This document shows positions 29,883-39,760 of a stretch of 64,000 nt of DNA, in pieces. The notes beneath the pieces are model-generated. The model was not told the DNA's origin and did not search any database. It saw nothing but the letters and a program-made list of their open reading frames with translations. Source of the DNA: Maridesulfovibrio sp. (GTDB taxonomy: Bacteria; Desulfobacterota; Desulfovibrionia; Desulfovibrionales; Desulfovibrionaceae). The DNA is taken from positions 2,609,501 through 2,673,500 of the forward strand of contig NZ_OY762999.1 in assembly GCF_963666665.1 (NCBI RefSeq). Direction: 5' to 3'. Every line of letters begins with the position of its first letter. Position 1 is the first letter of the stretch. Made by a program: the position numbers and the translations under genes.

Positions 29883-30283
29883 TCTTTCTCCTGAATTCAG
29901 TTACTGCGTGGGAATTTACTAATACCAAATCTTTTATTTTTAATCACGTCTATGAGGTAACGGAAAAAGCGTCGTCTGCCAGACGTTTAAGAAAGTGCTG
30001 GATGTAAAGAGCAAGACAAAGCAGATGGTGCTTTATGAAACATCTGGTTCGGAGACACCCGGCAGCGGCCACAAGAGGTGCTGATGAGGTCCGCCGTGCT
30101 GCCTTGAATATAAGCTGCAACCCTTTGTAGCGCTAAAAAGGCAAACAGGTCGTGACCCTGCCGGAGGATGCTTGCGGGACATCCGGTGTCTCCCGGTCCG
30201 AATTTCGGACGCAGATATGGAATCCACAACCATACGGCTGCAGAGAAATTTCAAAGAAATATTTTAAATACCGTGAAAAATCA
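29883..30283. other. Intergenic region upstream of pta (no gene seen) with structured repeats
   Basis: About 400 bp with no convincing ORF. It contains a 15-bp near-perfect palindrome, GTCCGAATTTCGGAC (30196-30210), a GGAGACACC (30051-30059) / GGTGTCTCC (30185-30193) pair and several weaker hairpins. It could hold a small RNA, a pta leader or the pta promoter. I do not match a known RNA family. Confidence 0.4.
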
Positions 30284-30314
30284 TTTTCCGGGCGGAACTG
30301 GCCGCCCGGAAACG
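30284..30314 (-). terminator. Terminator after the dicarboxylate transporter
   Basis: TTTCCGGGCGG pairs with CCGCCCGGAAA across a 6-nt loop, just past the transporter stop. On the minus strand it is followed by a T-containing stretch (ATGATTTTT). Confidence 0.8.
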
Positions 30315-30323
30315 TAGGGGGTG

Positions 30324-31856
30324 TTACTTAGGCATAACAGCCCAGTCTGGGAGGACACTTAAATTGACGCCCCAAAGAACCGGAAGCAGGTAGACCACCG
30401 AGAGGGTAATCAGGACTGCACCGATCATGTTGAGCCAGAATCCAGCCGAAGCCATCTGTTTGATGCTCACACAGCCGGAACCGAAAACAACAGCGTTGGG
30501 CGGAGTCGCAACCGGAAGCATGAATGCAAAGGAAGCGGCAACACAGGCACCAACGATGGTGGCAAAAGGATGCACGCCCATGGCGATTGCCGCACTACCC
30601 ATAATAGGTACGAGCAAGGTCGCGGTGGCAGTATTGGATGTGATTTCAGTTAAGAAAATGGTTATCAGAACTACTATGGCAACAAACATCAGGAGGGTCA
30701 TGCCGTCGAGCAAGGTCAACCTTGATGCAATAAAGCTTGCCAGACCGGTCTTTGAGAATCCGTTGGCAATTGCCAGACCACCACCAAAGAGCAGAATTAC
30801 GTCCCAAGGAATTTTAACTGCGGTTTTCCAATCAAGCAGGAACTCTCCTTTCTTAAAATTGGTAGGAATAGCAAACAGAATCAATGAACCAAGAATACCG
30901 ATGGTAGCATCGTGCACATAACCGAAGTTAGGCCAGAAATCCTTCACCAGAGGTTTCATGAATCCCCGGGACAACCAGAATGCTGCAACGAAACAACCGA
31001 CAATAACGATATACTTCTCTTCCTTGGACATGGGGCCAAGGGCTTCGATTTCTTTATTAATGATGGCTTCACCGCCGGCAAGTTCCAATCCTTTGGAAGG
31101 GAAAAGAACCTTGGTCAACAGCCACCATGAAACACCGATCATGATTGCGGCAAGAGGTACACCGTAAAGCATCCACTGGCCGAAACCGATATGAACACCA
31201 TACATTTTGTCCACCATACCGACCATTACGGTATTCGGAGGAGTACCGATGATGGTACCGACACCACCCATGGAAGCAGCATAGGCGATACCGAGCATGA
31301 GACATTTGCCGAAGTTGGATTCAGGACCTGCATTGGCGCAGGCTTTAAGATCTTTGGAATCAAAACCGGTAGCCTGCTGGATAACAGCAAGACCGATGGG
31401 AACCATCATCATGGTTGTCGCGGTGTTGGAAACCCACATGGAAAGGAAACCGGTGGCGATCATGAATCCGAGGATCATGCGTCCGGGGCTGGTTCCCACG
31501 GCTTTAATGGTATGCAGTGCTATGCGCCTGTGTAGATTCCATCTTTCCATGGTTACAGCCAGAAAGAAGCCACCCATAAACAGGTAAATAAGATGGTTAG
31601 CATAAGGAGCACAAGCCGCTGCGGATTTAACAACACCCAGCAGCGGAAATAAGGCAATAGGAATTAATGATGTTGCCGGAATAGGAATGGCTTCGGTAAT
31701 CCACCAGATAGCCATCAGGGCCGTTACTGCCGCAACTTTCCACGCTGCTGGTTCCATCCCCGAAGGAACGGGCATGAAAAGCATGATCAGAAAAACAATC
31801 GGGCCTAAGAAAAAACCGATTTTACGTCCGTTACCACTGTCTTGTTTATCGCTCAT
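30324..31856 (-). CDS. Sodium-coupled dicarboxylate transporter (DASS/SLC13 family)
   Basis: A 510-residue inner-membrane protein with about 11-13 hydrophobic segments. The signatures NTATTMMMVPIGLAVIQQ and TSNTATATLLVPIMGSA contain the two SNT motifs that bind sodium and substrate, and ITEAIPIPATSLIPIALFPL opens the family. It probably imports succinate, fumarate or malate with sodium; sulfate is a less likely alternative. Location next to malic enzyme and fumarase supports C4-dicarboxylate uptake. Confidence 0.9.
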   Translation of the reverse strand: MSDKQDSGNGRKIGFFLGPIVFLIMLFMPVPSGMEPAAWKVAAVTALMAIWWITEAIPIPATSLIPIALFPLLGVVKSAAACAPYANHLIYLFMGGFFLAVTMERWNLHRRIALHTIKAVGTSPGRMILGFMIATGFLSMWVSNTATTMMMVPIGLAVIQQATGFDSKDLKACANAGPESNFGKCLMLGIAYAASMGGVGTIIGTPPNTVMVGMVDKMYGVHIGFGQWMLYGVPLAAIMIGVSWWLLTKVLFPSKGLELAGGEAIINKEIEALGPMSKEEKYIVIVGCFVAAFWLSRGFMKPLVKDFWPNFGYVHDATIGILGSLILFAIPTNFKKGEFLLDWKTAVKIPWDVILLFGGGLAIANGFSKTGLASFIASRLTLLDGMTLLMFVAIVVLITIFLTEITSNTATATLLVPIMGSAAIAMGVHPFATIVGACVAASFAFMLPVATPPNAVVFGSGCVSIKQMASAGFWLNMIGAVLITLSVVYLLPVLWGVNLSVLPDWAVMPK

Positions 31857-32017
31857 AGTCCCTCACTTGAGCTTGTGGCCTCCCCACGGAAAAATGTTCC
31901 CCTCTGCCCCGAAAATGATAGGCACATCAAAAACGGGTTGTCAGCGCTTCGGAAAACACCTGCCTGATCCGCAAGGACTGCCGATACTTTACATACAGGA
32001 CCTCATCACCATTTGTA

Positions 32018-32045
32018 CCCTCCCGGTCCCGAAAGACCGGGAGGG
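32018..32045. other. Strong stem-loop between malic enzyme and the transporter
   Basis: CCCTCCCGGTC pairs with GACCGGGAGGG across a 6-nt loop. No T run follows on the minus strand (TACAAAT), so it may limit read-through or protect the upstream mRNA end rather than terminate fully. Confidence 0.6.
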
Positions 32046-32073
32046 GTTGTTCTTACAAATTATTCAAGCAGAA

Positions 32074-33393
32074 CTAGAGATCTAAATCATAGGTCTCGAG
32101 AAACTCTCCGACGCGTTTTCTGGAAGCAGCCAGACGTTCGCGCAGTTCTTTCTTGTATTCTTCGATATCGATCTTCTTGCGGGCTACACCGGTGTCCATT
32201 GCAGCCTGTGCAACAGCAGCAGATTCCCATTCGATCAGACGCAGGTCGAGCGGTTTGGGAATGATGTAATCAATGCCGAACTCAAGCTTATCCACACCAT
32301 AAGCTTCGCAGACGTAATCCGGAGCCGGTTCTTTTGCCAGAGCAGCAAGAGCAGTTGCTGCAGCAATCTTCATTTCTTCATTGATAGCACTGGCGTTTAC
32401 ATCAAGTGCACCGCGGAAGATGAAGGGAAAACCGAGAACGTTGTTAACCTGGTTGGGGAAGTCGGAACGTCCGGTACCCATGATTGCGTCAGGACGTGCT
32501 TCCTTGGCATCGGTATAGGAGATTTCGGGATCAGGGTTCGCACAGGCGAAAATGATCGGTGAGTCAGCCATGGATTTAACCATGTCCTTGGTAACCATTC
32601 CCTTTACGGAAAGGCCGAGGAAGAGGTCAGCACCCTTCATTGCGTCTGCAAGGTCTTTGTATTCCTTGTCAGTTGCAAACTGCAGCTTCTGCTCATTGAG
32701 TCCTTCACGGCTCTTGTTAATGTGGCCGCGGGAGTCAAACATGGCAACGTTTTCACGTTTGATACCCAGAGACATGTAAAAGTTGGTGCAGGCCACAGCC
32801 GCAGCACCTGCGCCGGAAACAACCAGGCGCATATCTTCGATTTTCTTCCCTGTGATTTCAGCAGCGTTGATCAGTCCTGCACCGGAAATAATCGCGGTAC
32901 CGTGCTGGTCATCGTGGAAAACCGGAATATTCATTTCTTTTTTAAGCTTTTCTTCAATGTAGAAGCATTCAGGAGCCTTGATGTCTTCGAGGTTGATACC
33001 GCCGAAGGTAGGTTCGAGGGCTTTTACGATGTTGCAAAGCTCATCGGGATCAGTAACGTTGAGGTTGATATCGTAAACGTCGACGTCTGCGAAAACCTTG
33101 AAGAGAACGCCCTTACCTTCCATAACCGGTTTACCGGCTTCGGGACCGATATTACCGAGACCGAGAACGGCAGTACCGTTGGAAACAACCGCAACAAGGT
33201 TTCCACGACCGGTATAGAGATAGGATTTTTCTTTATCTTCAGCAATTTCCTTGCAGGCTTCGGCAACACCGGGGCTGTAAGCCATGGAAAGGTCTTTCTG
33301 GGTATTGCAAGGTTTTACGGGAACGACTTCCACTTTACCTCTTCTACCTTTGGAATGATAATCGAGAGCTTCCTGTTTAGTGAAAAGAGCCAT
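32074..33393 (-). CDS. Malic enzyme (NAD(P)-dependent, decarboxylating)
   Basis: A 439-residue enzyme that converts malate to pyruvate and CO2, reducing NAD(P). [28 protein letters not shown] is the first dinucleotide/malate signature, [11 protein letters not shown] carries the metal-binding aspartates, and [16 protein letters not shown] is the nucleotide-binding loop. [22 protein letters not shown] completes the active site. It has the short bacterial form without the PTA-like extension. It lies downstream of fumarase and feeds pyruvate to nifJ. Confidence 0.96.
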   Translation of the reverse strand: MALFTKQEALDYHSKGRRGKVEVVPVKPCNTQKDLSMAYSPGVAEACKEIAEDKEKSYLYTGRGNLVAVVSNGTAVLGLGNIGPEAGKPVMEGKGVLFKVFADVDVYDINLNVTDPDELCNIVKALEPTFGGINLEDIKAPECFYIEEKLKKEMNIPVFHDDQHGTAIISGAGLINAAEITGKKIEDMRLVVSGAGAAAVACTNFYMSLGIKRENVAMFDSRGHINKSREGLNEQKLQFATDKEYKDLADAMKGADLFLGLSVKGMVTKDMVKSMADSPIIFACANPDPEISYTDAKEARPDAIMGTGRSDFPNQVNNVLGFPFIFRGALDVNASAINEEMKIAAATALAALAKEPAPDYVCEAYGVDKLEFGIDYIIPKPLDLRLIEWESAAVAQAAMDTGVARKKIDIEEYKKELRERLAASRKRVGEFLETYDLDL

Positions 33394-33432
33394 AAGTATT
33401 CTCCTTAATTAGTCGGTTGCAAATTCCGACGT

Positions 33433-33990
33433 TTACTCGAGACCGGCCGCCTTACGATCGGGGACGGCATACAATTCACCACCGTGAGTATCATTGATGA
33501 CCAGCAGGGGAAAATCCTCGACGGTCAATTCACGGATGGCTTCGGGACCCAGTTCATCAAATGCGATCACTTTCGCTTCCTTGATGCACATGGAAAGCAG
33601 AGCACCAGCACCTCCGGTAGCTCCGAAATAAACGGCTTTGTAATCCTTTAAGGCCTGCTTGACGGAATCATTACGCTTGCCCTTGCCGATGCTGGCTTTC
33701 TGGCCGAGGCTGTGCAGCCGGGGTGCGTAAGTATCCATGCGGTAACTTGTGGTCGGACCTGCGGACCCGATAGGCCTGCCCGGAGGGGCCGGACTGGGAC
33801 CGACGTAGTAAACGACCGAACCTTTCAAATCGAACGGAAGTTCCTCTCCTTTATCAAGCAGGTCGCAAAGCCTTTTGTGTGCAGCATCGCGGGCGGTATA
33901 GATAGTTCCGGTCAGTTTGACCACATCTCCGGCCTTGAGCTGAACCATATCTTCATCAGTAAGCGGGGTGGTGAGTTTGTATTCAGCCAT
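33433..33990 (-). CDS. fumB: Fumarate hydratase, class I, beta subunit
   Basis: The 185-residue C-terminal domain of heterodimeric class I fumarase, with the substrate-binding loop TIYTARDAAHKRL, the GPTTSYRMDTYAPRL stretch and GATGGAGALLS. Start at ATG 33990. Its A overlaps the last base of the alpha-subunit stop (TAATG), so the subunits are translationally coupled. The L(+)-tartrate dehydratase beta subunit is a close relative; the surrounding genes favour fumarase. The label fumB here means beta subunit, not the E. coli anaerobic isozyme. Confidence 0.92.
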   Translation of the reverse strand: MAEYKLTTPLTDEDMVQLKAGDVVKLTGTIYTARDAAHKRLCDLLDKGEELPFDLKGSVVYYVGPSPAPPGRPIGSAGPTTSYRMDTYAPRLHSLGQKASIGKGKRNDSVKQALKDYKAVYFGATGGAGALLSMCIKEAKVIAFDELGPEAIRELTVEDFPLLVINDTHGGELYAVPDRKAAGLE

Positions 33991-34829
33991 TAGAGTTCCA
34001 CCTCCTCGTGCCTTGAAGAATGGCACTGGATGTTCACCGCCAGCGGCAGAGACGCAATGTGGCAGGGACGCATTTCGATCTTCACGTCAAAGACGGTGGT
34101 CTTGCCGCCCAGTCCCATGGGACCGATACCGAGTTTGTTGATCTCTTCCATAAGCTCGGCTTCCAGCTTGGCAATCTCAGGATCGGGATGGGGCTCGCCC
34201 ACTTTACGCATCAGAGATTTCTTAGCCAGCAGTGCCGAATATTCAAAGGTTCCACCCACGCCGATACCGACCATGGTCGGGGGACAGGGGTTGGGTCCGG
34301 CTTCGGCAACACGCTCGATGACGAACTTTTTGATGCCTTCCCAGCCCTGAGCAGGTGCAAGCATGGTCACCCGGCTCATGTTCTCGGAACCGCCGCCCTT
34401 GGCCATGAAAGTAATTTTGATCTTGTCACCGGGGACAATATCAAAATGGATAATGGCCGGGGTGTTGTCCTTGGTATTAGCACGTGTTAGGGGATCACAG
34501 GCAGACTTGCGCAGGAATCCTTCCTCGTAACCTTTACGGGTACCTTCGTTGATGGCGTCACGGATGTTCATACCTTCTACACGAACATCTTCACCCATTT
34601 CAACGATAAAGACAGCCAATCCGGTATCCTGACAGAGAGGAAGTCCTGATTCTGCAGCCAGTTCCCAGTTTTCTTTGATCTGCCTGAATACTTCCTTGGC
34701 AGCCGGGGAATCCTCGGCTGCAGCGCATTCATTGAAACGCTTTTTCACGTCTTCAGGCAGGTAGCGGTTCGCGCTTACGCACATTTTCGCCACGGCATCG
34801 ATAACCTGTTCAGCTTTAATGGTACGCAT
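33990..34829 (-). CDS. fumA: Fumarate hydratase, class I, alpha subunit
   Basis: The 279-residue iron-sulfur subunit hydrates fumarate to malate using a labile [4Fe-4S] cluster. Cysteines for the cluster are in LPLCQDTGLAVF, in RKSACDPL and in GPNPCPPTMVGIGVGG. The AKGGGSENMSRVTMLAPAQGW stretch is typical. The gene starts 3 bp past the frdB stop and overlaps fumB by 1 bp. The label fumA means alpha subunit of the two-gene enzyme. Confidence 0.93.
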   Translation of the reverse strand: MRTIKAEQVIDAVAKMCVSANRYLPEDVKKRFNECAAAEDSPAAKEVFRQIKENWELAAESGLPLCQDTGLAVFIVEMGEDVRVEGMNIRDAINEGTRKGYEEGFLRKSACDPLTRANTKDNTPAIIHFDIVPGDKIKITFMAKGGGSENMSRVTMLAPAQGWEGIKKFVIERVAEAGPNPCPPTMVGIGVGGTFEYSALLAKKSLMRKVGEPHPDPEIAKLEAELMEEINKLGIGPMGLGGKTTVFDVKIEMRPCHIASLPLAVNIQCHSSRHEEVEL

Positions 34830-34832
34830 AGC

Positions 34833-35570
34833 TTACTTCCTGAATATTTCCTTGATTGCGGTGATACCCATCTTGCGGCGCAGGAAACCGAGCTGGTTCT
34901 GCAGCGGAAGATTCTTGGGACAGACATCTTCGCAGCCGAGCAAGCCCATGCAGCCGAAGATACCTTCATCATTACCGATAATCTCAAAGTAATCGCGGTC
35001 GGTACGCTGATCGCGAGGATCGACTACGAAACGGGCCACGCGGTTCAAGGATGCAGCACCGAGGAAGTCGTCACGAAGGCGGGCGGTACCGCAAGCGGCA
35101 ACACAGCAACCACATTCAATGCAGCGCTCCAGTTCGTAAATCTGCTCGGCAACCTCGTTTTCCATACGCTCTTCAAGGGCATTGGGATCAAAGGTTTTGT
35201 TGGTATGAATCCATGATTCTGTGGTCTGGTACATTTCCCTGAACCAGATACCGGTATCAACTGAAAGGTCACCGATCAGCTTATATACGGGCAGGGGCAG
35301 CAAGGTAATGCGTTCAGGCAGGTCAACAGTTTTGGTCTGGCATGCCAGACGGGGTTTGCCGTTGACCACCATGGCACAGGCACCGCAGATGCCCGCACGA
35401 CAGCAGAAGTCAAAAATCAGGCCGGGGTCCTGCTCCTCGCGCAGACGGTTCAGCGCGATAAACAGGGTCATGTTCTCGGTTTCATCCAGCACATAGGTCT
35501 GCATGTGCGGAACCGACCCCTTATCCTGAGGATTATAGCGGAATATATCAAATTCGAGTTGTCTGCTCAT
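34833..35570 (-). CDS. frdB: Fumarate reductase/succinate dehydrogenase iron-sulfur subunit
   Basis: The 245-residue subunit carries electrons between FrdA and the cytochrome b through three clusters. CCRAGICGACAMVVNGKPRL (about 52-71) with a following cysteine binds the 2Fe-2S centre. CIECGCCVAACGTAR and the GCMGLLGCEDVCPKNLPLQN stretch bind the 4Fe-4S and 3Fe-4S centres. It lies 20 bp after frdA and just before fumA. Confidence 0.95.
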   Translation of the reverse strand: MSRQLEFDIFRYNPQDKGSVPHMQTYVLDETENMTLFIALNRLREEQDPGLIFDFCCRAGICGACAMVVNGKPRLACQTKTVDLPERITLLPLPVYKLIGDLSVDTGIWFREMYQTTESWIHTNKTFDPNALEERMENEVAEQIYELERCIECGCCVAACGTARLRDDFLGAASLNRVARFVVDPRDQRTDRDYFEIIGNDEGIFGCMGLLGCEDVCPKNLPLQNQLGFLRRKMGITAIKEIFRK

Positions 35571-35590
35571 TTTAATATCCTTATCAGGGG

Positions 35591-37444
35591 TTATTTCTTG
35601 ATCATCTTGGCTTCAATCTCGGCCTTGTCGGCTTCGATGATGGACCCGCCGCCGTAACCACGGTCTCCCGGAGGAATCTCGTAACAGGGAGTAGCGTCTT
35701 CGTACTGCAGTTCAGGCATATCAGCGCCTTCACGCCAGTAAGCCAGAGTACGATTCAGCCAATTCTTGTCATCACGAGCGGTGTAGTCCTCGCGGTTATG
35801 GGAACCACGGCTTTCAGTACGTTCAAGAGCAGCCTTGGCAATACACAAGCCCAGTTTGACCTGACCTTCGATCTTAAGGGCCGCAGCCAATTCATGGTTT
35901 GCACCAAGACCGTTGGAAACCAGACCGACCTTACGGGCCTTTTCAAGAGTACCCTGCAGAGTATCAATACATTTTTTGAGTCCGGCATCGTTTCTGAATA
36001 CAAAACAGCCTTCCATGAGAGCATCCTGCATTTCTTCGCGAACCCTGTAGACATTTTCCTTACCGTTGGCACCGCTGCGCAGCTTCTCAATACGATCCTG
36101 CTGCTTGCGAACAGCTTCAGCAACCAGGGAAGTTTTGAAATCGGTCTCGTAGCCCTTGAGGAATTCAACGATTTTGGAACCGATGATACCACCTGCAACA
36201 ACGGTTTCAGCGAGTGAGTTACCGCCGAGACGGTTAAAGCCGTGCATATCCCAGCATGCAGCTTCACCGGCAGAGAACAGACCCTTGAGGCCGTAAACCG
36301 CGCCATCTTTATTGGTACGCACGCCAGCCATGGTGTAGTGCTGAGTCGGACGGACCGGGATGAGCTGTTTGCGGGGGTCAACGTTAAGGAAGTGATGGCA
36401 GATTTCATCTACTTCACGCAGTTTAGTGGAGATATGTTTGTCTCCGAGATGGCGGATATCCAGCCAGAGGTGTTCACCGTAAGCGGATTTAACACCCTTG
36501 CCCTGACGCATATGGTGAGTCATCCAGCGGGAAACAACGTCACGGGAAGCCAGCTCGGCCTTTTCCGGTTCATAAATGTTCATGAACCTTTCTTCGTTGA
36601 CGTCGAGGAGCGTTCCGCCGTCACCGCGACAACCTTCTGTTACCAGAATATCGGTAGGCACGATTCCGGTGGGGTGGAACTGAATGGCTTCCGGGTTACC
36701 TATAGGTACTACACCGGTATCGTGGGCAATAATGTGCCCGCCGCCATCACAGATTACTGCGTTGGTAGTTGCTTTATAGATACGTCCGAAACCGCCTGTG
36801 CAGATGGAAGTTGCCTTGGAAAGGTACACTTCCAGCTCGCCAGTTCTCAGACAACGGACAACCGCACCGGTACATTTATCGCCGTCATGGATGAGGGAGA
36901 TAGCTTCCTTGCGGTCAAAAACATTAATCCCGAGTTCGGCACAGCGGTTATCCATAGTACACATAACCGCATGTCCTGTTCCGTCGGAAGTGTAGCAGGT
37001 ACGCCATTTAGCGGTACCGCCGAAGGAACGGGCCGTAATCAGGCCGCGCTTTTCTTCTTTCTCTTCTTTTTCAAATTTCTCGCCACCTTTGAAATAGAAG
37101 GATTTACCGGGAACAACTCGGTTCCAGGGCACACCCCAGTGTGCAAGTCTGCGCATCTCAATGGGAGCTGCGTCTGCGAAAAGACGGGCCACTTCCTGGT
37201 CACAGCCCCAGTCGGAACCGCGAACAGTGTCGCCGAAGTGGACGTCTACGTTGTCTCCCTCGCCCTTGGCACAGTTACCCAGAGCGGCCTGCATGCCGCC
37301 CTGTGCTGCCGATGAATGAGACCGGCGTGCCGGGACAATTGAGAGACAGATTACATCAAAACCTTCCTGGGCCGCCTCCACAGCCACGCGCTCGCCCGCC
37401 AATCCGGCGCCGATAACAAGGAGATCAGAGTAATATGTTTGCAT
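35591..37444 (-). CDS. frdA: Fumarate reductase/succinate dehydrogenase flavoprotein subunit
   Basis: The 617-residue catalytic subunit interconverts succinate and fumarate with covalently bound FAD. The N-terminus has DLLVIGAGLAGERVAVEAA, and RRSHSSAAQGGMQAALGN contains the FAD-attachment histidine. The HPTGIVPTDILVTEGCRGDG stretch and VRPTQHYTMAGVRTN carry active-site residues. FSAGEAACWDMHGFNRLGGN is the C-terminal FAD signature. Gene order cytochrome b - flavoprotein - iron-sulfur protein matches diheme QFR/SQR operons. Confidence 0.96.
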   Translation of the reverse strand: MQTYYSDLLVIGAGLAGERVAVEAAQEGFDVICLSIVPARRSHSSAAQGGMQAALGNCAKGEGDNVDVHFGDTVRGSDWGCDQEVARLFADAAPIEMRRLAHWGVPWNRVVPGKSFYFKGGEKFEKEEKEEKRGLITARSFGGTAKWRTCYTSDGTGHAVMCTMDNRCAELGINVFDRKEAISLIHDGDKCTGAVVRCLRTGELEVYLSKATSICTGGFGRIYKATTNAVICDGGGHIIAHDTGVVPIGNPEAIQFHPTGIVPTDILVTEGCRGDGGTLLDVNEERFMNIYEPEKAELASRDVVSRWMTHHMRQGKGVKSAYGEHLWLDIRHLGDKHISTKLREVDEICHHFLNVDPRKQLIPVRPTQHYTMAGVRTNKDGAVYGLKGLFSAGEAACWDMHGFNRLGGNSLAETVVAGGIIGSKIVEFLKGYETDFKTSLVAEAVRKQQDRIEKLRSGANGKENVYRVREEMQDALMEGCFVFRNDAGLKKCIDTLQGTLEKARKVGLVSNGLGANHELAAALKIEGQVKLGLCIAKAALERTESRGSHNREDYTARDDKNWLNRTLAYWREGADMPELQYEDATPCYEIPPGDRGYGGGSIIEADKAEIEAKMIKK

Positions 37445-37457
37445 TTAAGAACCCCGT

Positions 37458-38105
37458 TTAACTTAAAGTGATGAACCTGATCAGGGTGATGATGCCGATA
37501 ACCATAAAGGTCGCAAAGAGAATGGATTCAAGCTTCTTGGCCTGCTTCCGGTTCTCAGTCCTGATAAATCCCCATTTAACACCGATGCGGTAGAAACCGA
37601 CGCTGACATGAAGCTCAACGCAGGGCAGAAGAACCAGATAGAAGAGCATCCATCCGCCTTCAGCTACACGGGCCGCCGACTTCGCGGCAGTAATGGGAAG
37701 ATCATTGAGCACAACCCACATGTGAATGGCACCCATTACGAGGATGACCATTGCGGTCACGGCCTGCACAACCCAAAGCCAGGTGTCACGATGCTTCAGC
37801 ATCTGTGCATGCTGCAATATGGTTGCCTGCCCTTCCGTACGGAAAGGTATCTTTCTCGCCGCCAGAGCGAAATGTAGCAAAAAAGTTAAGAAAATCAAAG
37901 GGCCGCCGACCTGCGCCATGTATGTTGCTTCAAAAAAATACGCAATGGCGTTCATAATCTTGGGCGAAATGACTACTGAGGAAACCAGAATCATGTGACA
38001 CCACATAAAAGCCACAAGTCCGGCACCAGTAAGCATTTGCAGCCAGTCGAGGACCGCATCCCTTTTCCCTGGACGCGCCACGTGCATACCTACATTTACA
38101 GCCAT
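37458..38105 (-). CDS. frdC: Fumarate reductase/succinate dehydrogenase cytochrome b subunit (diheme type)
   Basis: A 215-residue integral membrane protein with five hydrophobic helices. Histidines suited to bind two haem b groups lie in FMWCHMILV, FLLHFALAARK, GAIHMWVV and CVELHVSVGFYR. It exchanges electrons with menaquinone. Start at ATG 38105, because AGGAGG lies 7 nt upstream; the longer frame is not needed. As the first gene it probably follows the operon promoter in the gap upstream. Confidence 0.92.
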   Translation of the reverse strand: MAVNVGMHVARPGKRDAVLDWLQMLTGAGLVAFMWCHMILVSSVVISPKIMNAIAYFFEATYMAQVGGPLIFLTFLLHFALAARKIPFRTEGQATILQHAQMLKHRDTWLWVVQAVTAMVILVMGAIHMWVVLNDLPITAAKSAARVAEGGWMLFYLVLLPCVELHVSVGFYRIGVKWGFIRTENRKQAKKLESILFATFMVIGIITLIRFITLS

Positions 38106-39187
38106 AATCATCCTCCTTTGACGGAATTTCTCCCGCATTAATGGATTACCAACATGACCTCATCAGCATGAGTACTGTGGTACTGACCCGTTACCGATCG
38201 CAAACCGGCAACTCCACTTCCCAGAAAACCATCCGGACTCATGTCCGGCCGCCGGACTAAATACCCGGCTTAAAAGGCATAATCCCCTTAATAGGGAATA
38301 TTTTCGAAAATGGATAAAGGAACCTGTGCAATGAGCAAGCTGAATTAACCGTTTCCGCAAGCGAAAACGGGCTGTTTGTATAGCTGTGTGCAGAGAAAGG
38401 AATTATGGAAGCCGAACATTGAGTTGTCCCGGAGCAGGCGGGGACTTGATCGGCAGAAGATTTAAAGGAATGAAAGAAAGAGAGGCAATGTAACAACAGC
38501 AAAAAGGACTGGCTCAAAAACCGTGAACGGCTCTGGAGACAAACCTTTCCTGAATCTGCAAGAACAGGTCCCACCCCACCCTTTGCAGATATGTTTTGAC
38601 TGAACACTGGCATACATCCCCCGGCACCCGAAGAACGAGAAGTGCAGACATGAGCACCAACACATCTTCGGAGAGATTTAAAATCAACCAGATCACAAAA
38701 CCTGTAAATCACATTGTCAAATATACGGCTACTTCACTCTGTATGGACTGTTTCACCATTTGGTTGTAATCTTTCTAACACCACTTAATTGGCTGGTCAA
38801 TCAATTTCGAAAAATTTATTGACAAGTTAGTGAAATTTTGCACTAACCCACAAGTGGCACCAGACTTAAAAAAATAACACCCACCTAACACCTCATTAAT
38901 ACACAAGTATTTTAACAAAGACCAAAACTAACATTTCCTCTTCTAACTTAAAATCCGTCAAAACAGCCATAAAAATATTTTTAAAAGTAATAAAGCTAAC
39001 AATATTCAACCTTGTTAATTTTTCTATTGAGTACTAATGAAAAATATGAAAGTCAGAATCTGGCTTCAATAGCGGTCCTTTTTACCGCTTGAAACGGTCC
39101 TATGGACACATTCTCATAACCGCCTGTAGATACGGTTTTCTTGCTGACAATCCGTACCCGCGACAGACTAATAACGGAGCCGCCCTT
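38106..39187. other. About 1.1 kb intergenic region between frdC and tetR
   Basis: No convincing gene is seen in either direction. The left half (38.1-38.7 kb) has mixed composition and hairpins such as CCGTTTCCGC/GCGAAAACGG at about 38.35 kb. The right half is AT-rich and holds a candidate promoter-operator (38819-38847) and a TAACAA/TTGTTA inverted repeat (38997-39017). It probably carries the frd promoter leftward and the tetR promoter rightward. Confidence 0.6.
38819..38847 (+). promoter_or_regulatory. Candidate sigma70 promoter with a 22-bp inverted repeat (operator)
   Basis: TTGACA (38819-38824) as -35 is 17 bp from a weak -10-like ACTAAC. Between and over them lies the perfect inverted repeat GTTAGTG-N8-CACTAAC (38826-38847), the usual place for a repressor operator. 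It points toward tetR about 340 bp away. Binding by that TetR is inference. Confidence 0.4.
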
Positions 39188-39760
39188 ATGAGCAAAAAAG
39201 AAAGAATCCTGCTAGCCGCACAAGAGCAATTCGGTGAACACGGCTACACTGCAACCACACTGAAAATGGTTGCCGACCATGCTGGAGTGGCTTCCGGACT
39301 TGTGTCTCACTACTACGGCAACAAAGATAATCTCTTTCTCGAGTCAGGACGAGAATTAATCGACCAGATGCTGAGAATACTCACTGACAAAGCAAAAGAA
39401 GGAAAAAACGGCCTTGAATCATTAGGAATATTCGTTCAAGCATATTTTGATTTCACCATAGCCAACAGGACAACCTTTCCGACCCTACTGCGCAGCTCTC
39501 CTTTCAGCGATGAGTATCCGCACCTTGACCGCACCCACATTGCAGACAAGTTCAAGCAACTGATAGATCGCATTGAAGAATACATCAGTCAGGGAATTGA
39601 AGACGGCTCCATCATGGAAGTGCCGCTGCCACATACATCATATCTGGTATACGGAAACATAGTCGGTGCAGTACGTACCGAATTTCTGACCCCTTTCCAG
39701 ATCGACAATCTTTTCAAAGAAGCATGCAAATTCATAATTCGAAGCTTAGCCAAAACCTGA
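39188..39760 (+). CDS. TetR-family transcriptional regulator
   Basis: A 190-residue repressor. The N-terminal helix-turn-helix domain reads SKKERILLAAQEQFGEHGYT, then TTLKMVADHAGVASGLVSHY and YGNKDNLF, the classic TetR pattern. The C-terminal ligand domain (about 50-185) is diverse. Start at ATG 39188 with GGAG about 9 nt upstream. Its last 37 bp overlap the MFS-ApbE gene, which suggests that it regulates that transporter. Confidence 0.92.
   Translation: MSKKERILLAAQEQFGEHGYTATTLKMVADHAGVASGLVSHYYGNKDNLFLESGRELIDQMLRILTDKAKEGKNGLESLGIFVQAYFDFTIANRTTFPTLLRSSPFSDEYPHLDRTHIADKFKQLIDRIEEYISQGIEDGSIMEVPLPHTSYLVYGNIVGAVRTEFLTPFQIDNLFKEACKFIIRSLAKT

Noticed and set aside
29987..30254. Short minus-strand ORFs between the transporter and pta
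   Set aside because: Overlap palindromes, lack Shine-Dalgarno sequences and have no protein features.
36242..37315. A 357-codon ORF opposite frdA
   Set aside because: Antisense shadow of the flavoprotein gene.
38257..38712. A 151-codon minus-strand ORF in the gap before tetR
   Set aside because: Composition with many Ser, Cys and Phe, no recognisable domain and no strong ribosome binding site; more likely untranslated leader.
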